Shown here: one piece after another, positions 6,827 through 7,618 of the stretch
How the letters are laid out: each line of letters opens with the position of its first letter
Position numbering within the stretch: the first letter of the stretch is position 1
Origin: Spirochaetales bacterium
GTDB taxonomy: Bacteria > Spirochaetota > Spirochaetia > Sphaerochaetales > Sphaerochaetaceae
Length of the DNA: 7,618 nt
Assembly (NCBI GenBank): GCA_017475725.1
Contig: JAFVFA010000191.1
Span: 1-7,618, forward strand
Direction of reading: 5' to 3'
The notes under the pieces: model-generated
Databases searched by the model: none
Told to the model about the DNA's origin: nothing
Seen by the model: the letters and a program-made list of their open reading frames with translations, nothing else
Program-made: the position numbers and the translations under genes

Positions 6827-6831
6827 AAGGA
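6827..6831 (+). promoter_or_regulatory. Ribosome binding site of the ankyrin-repeat gene
   Basis: AAGGA lies eight bases before the ATG at 6840. It supports that start over an in-frame TTG at 6813, which would add nine residues and has no ribosome site in front of it. Confidence 0.7.
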
Positions 6832-6839
6832 AAAATATC

Positions 6840-7349
6840 ATGACAAATAAGCAAAAAACCCTTAACAAGAAGCTCCTTGCCGCGGCGATCTCGTCCTCCA
6901 AGGCCAACGAGATCAATCTTCTGATCAAGCAGGGTGCTGATGTCAACTGCACAAACGAATGGGGCCTCACACCTCTCATGCTTGCAGCACAGTACAACAC
7001 CCACGTTGTCGTTCTCAAGGCCCTGCTCAAGGACGGTGCAGACCTCTTCGCAGTGGAGCCGAAGTACAGGTCGAACGCCCTTCACCTCGCAGCCAACAAG
7101 TGTTCAAACCCGAAGATCATCGAGGCCCTGGTCGAGGCCGGCGCCGACATCAATGCAAGGAACTACCTCGGGGAGACACCTCTGATAATGGCGGTTCTGC
7201 AGAACGAGAACACAAGGATCTTCTCACAGCTGATCAACTGCGGCGCGGACATCACCATCTGCGACTGGCAGGGACACAACGTGATGGAGTACGCACGCAG
7301 GGAGAAGAGGCCCTACATCATCACGATACTCAAGCAGCTGGGTCTCTGA
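6840..7349 (+). CDS. Ankyrin-repeat protein, 169 residues
   Basis: This small protein is built almost wholly of ankyrin repeats, 33-residue helix-turn-helix modules that usually mediate protein-protein binding. I see a partial first unit ending LLIKQGADVN (27-36), three good repeats marked by GLTPLMLAA (42-50), SNALHLAA (78-85) and GETPLIMAV (111-119), each closing with a GAD turn and a hydrophobic helix, and a capping unit (about 143-169) with GHNVMEYAR. There is no signal peptide and no membrane segment, so it should be cytosolic unless exported by another route. No enzymatic residues are apparent and the partner is unknown. It has its own promoter and terminator, so it looks monocistronic, although a rhomboid-like gene follows in the same direction. 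Codon use looks like the neighbours, with no sign of recent transfer. The assignment to the repeat family is firm; its biological role is not. Confidence 0.92.
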   Translation: MTNKQKTLNKKLLAAAISSSKANEINLLIKQGADVNCTNEWGLTPLMLAAQYNTHVVVLKALLKDGADLFAVEPKYRSNALHLAANKCSNPKIIEALVEAGADINARNYLGETPLIMAVLQNENTRIFSQLINCGADITICDWQGHNVMEYARREKRPYIITILKQLGL

Positions 7350-7355
7350 TTACAG

Positions 7356-7370
7356 CGGCAACACCAAGCG
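7356..7370 (+). repeat. 3'-UTR motif CGGCAAC/CCAAGCG, copy after the ankyrin gene
   Basis: CGGCAAC (7356-7362), one base, then CCAAGCG (7364-7370). It starts six bases past the stop codon and five bases before the terminator stem. The same two 7-mers, in the same order, occur after proS. The role is unknown. Confidence 0.35.
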
Positions 7371-7375
7371 GATGA

Positions 7376-7397
7376 GCGCCCGAAAGGGCGCCTTTTT
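7376..7397 (+). terminator. Intrinsic terminator after the ankyrin gene
   Basis: A perfect 6-bp stem GCGCCC (7376-7381) and GGGCGC (7386-7391) closes a GAAA tetraloop (GNRA class) and is followed by CTTTTT. It lies 26 bases after the stop codon. It separates the ankyrin transcript from the downstream rhomboid-like gene. Confidence 0.92.
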
Positions 7398-7404
7398 CTA
7401 CAAG

Positions 7405-7434
7405 TTGACTCTATGGGCTGTTTGCAAATATCTT
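7405..7434 (+). promoter_or_regulatory. Possible promoter of the rhomboid-like gene
   Basis: TTGACT (7405-7410, five of six matches) is followed after 18 bases by TATCTT (7429-7434, four of six). It begins eight bases after the preceding terminator, where a new promoter is needed. The predicted transcription start, near 7441, would fall at or right next to the ATG at 7442. Confidence 0.45.
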
Positions 7435-7441
7435 TGTAGCG

Positions 7442-7618
7442 ATGATGAAAGACTCCATTCTGAACAAGAAGTTCAAATACACCTATTCCAGCGCATGCAT
7501 ATACATCGTTCTTCTCAACGTGCTGGTCTTCATGCTCACGAACTACACCAGGATATCATTCAAGGGCCTTCCCCTGGTCTACTGGATCAGCCTTGTGCCC
7601 TCGTTCGTCAACAGAGGC
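7442..7618 (+). CDS. Membrane protein, probable rhomboid-family protease (5' part only)
   Basis: Only the first 59 residues are in the window, and the frame is still open at the edge. The reading is MMKDSILNKKFKYTYSSACI and continues with a hydrophobic helix (about 18-33, IYIVLLNVLVFML), then a short loop and the start of LVYWISLVPSFVNRG (45-59). A basic N-terminus, an early first membrane helix containing LNVLVF, and a following SLVPSFV-type segment resemble the start of rhomboid intramembrane serine proteases, as I recall them from treponemes. The catalytic GxSG serine and the histidine would lie beyond the edge, so the family cannot be confirmed here. Two consecutive ATGs (7442 and 7445) are possible starts. 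Neither has a recognisable Shine-Dalgarno sequence, and the preceding bases read TTTGTAGCG. Confidence 0.55.
   Translation, partial: MMKDSILNKKFKYTYSSACIYIVLLNVLVFMLTNYTRISFKGLPLVYWISLVPSFVNRG

Noticed and set aside
6672..7085. A 137-codon minus-strand frame across the ankyrin gene and intergenic region
   Set aside because: It runs through the predicted divergent promoters and the sense ankyrin repeats, and its translation has no recognisable domain.
1..7618. CRISPR array, insertion sequence, tRNA or attachment site
   Set aside because: No regularly spaced direct repeats, terminal inverted repeats with transposase, or tRNA-like cloverleaf sequence were seen in reading both strands.

Overview
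The window is a compact stretch of bacterial chromosome. G+C is moderate, a little over half by eye, and drops sharply only in two intergenic regions. It holds six complete genes and the start of a seventh. Nothing in it looks like a phage, insertion sequence, CRISPR array or structural RNA gene. The mix of genes suggests a host-associated or anaerobic bacterium: a split two-subunit transketolase, a bacterial-type prolyl-tRNA synthetase with an editing domain, a 7TM-linked diguanylate cyclase, a small ankyrin protein, and a rhomboid-like N-terminus resembling those I recall from treponemes. A spirochaete is my best guess, but this is inference and not proven by any marker in the window.

Layout. 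(1) Minus strand, 1832 down to 58: a two-gene operon for the N-terminal (ThDP/pyrophosphate-binding) and C-terminal (pyrimidine-binding plus C-terminal domain) halves of transketolase. The genes are joined by a 4-base ATGA overlap, preceded by a good sigma-70-type promoter and closed by a strong intrinsic terminator at the left edge. (2) Plus strand, 2000-3721: proS, divergent from the transketolase operon and with its own promoter. (3) A hairpin at 3783-3802 sits between the convergent proS and the next minus-strand operon. (4) Minus strand, 6653 down to 3847: adenosine deaminase followed 17 bases later by a membrane diguanylate cyclase (N-terminal membrane anchor, extracytoplasmic domain, seven TM helices, GGDEF). 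(5) An AT-rich divergent promoter region, about 6654-6839. (6) Plus strand, 6840-7349: a 169-residue ankyrin-repeat protein with a textbook terminator. (7) Plus strand, from 7442 to the window edge: the first 59 residues of a membrane protein, probably a rhomboid-family protease.

How the genes work together. The transketolase halves must form one heteromeric enzyme of the non-oxidative pentose phosphate pathway. proS is ordinary housekeeping. The add-diguanylate cyclase pair is the most suggestive association: a cytosolic purine nucleoside salvage enzyme is co-transcribed with an envelope sensor that would make c-di-GMP. I do not see a clear new defence or mobile system. The points most worth a second look are the add/GGDEF pairing, a pair of shared 7-mers in two different 3' untranslated regions, a possibly leaderless start for the rhomboid-like gene, and the Asp-to-Asn change in the adenosine deaminase active-site motif.
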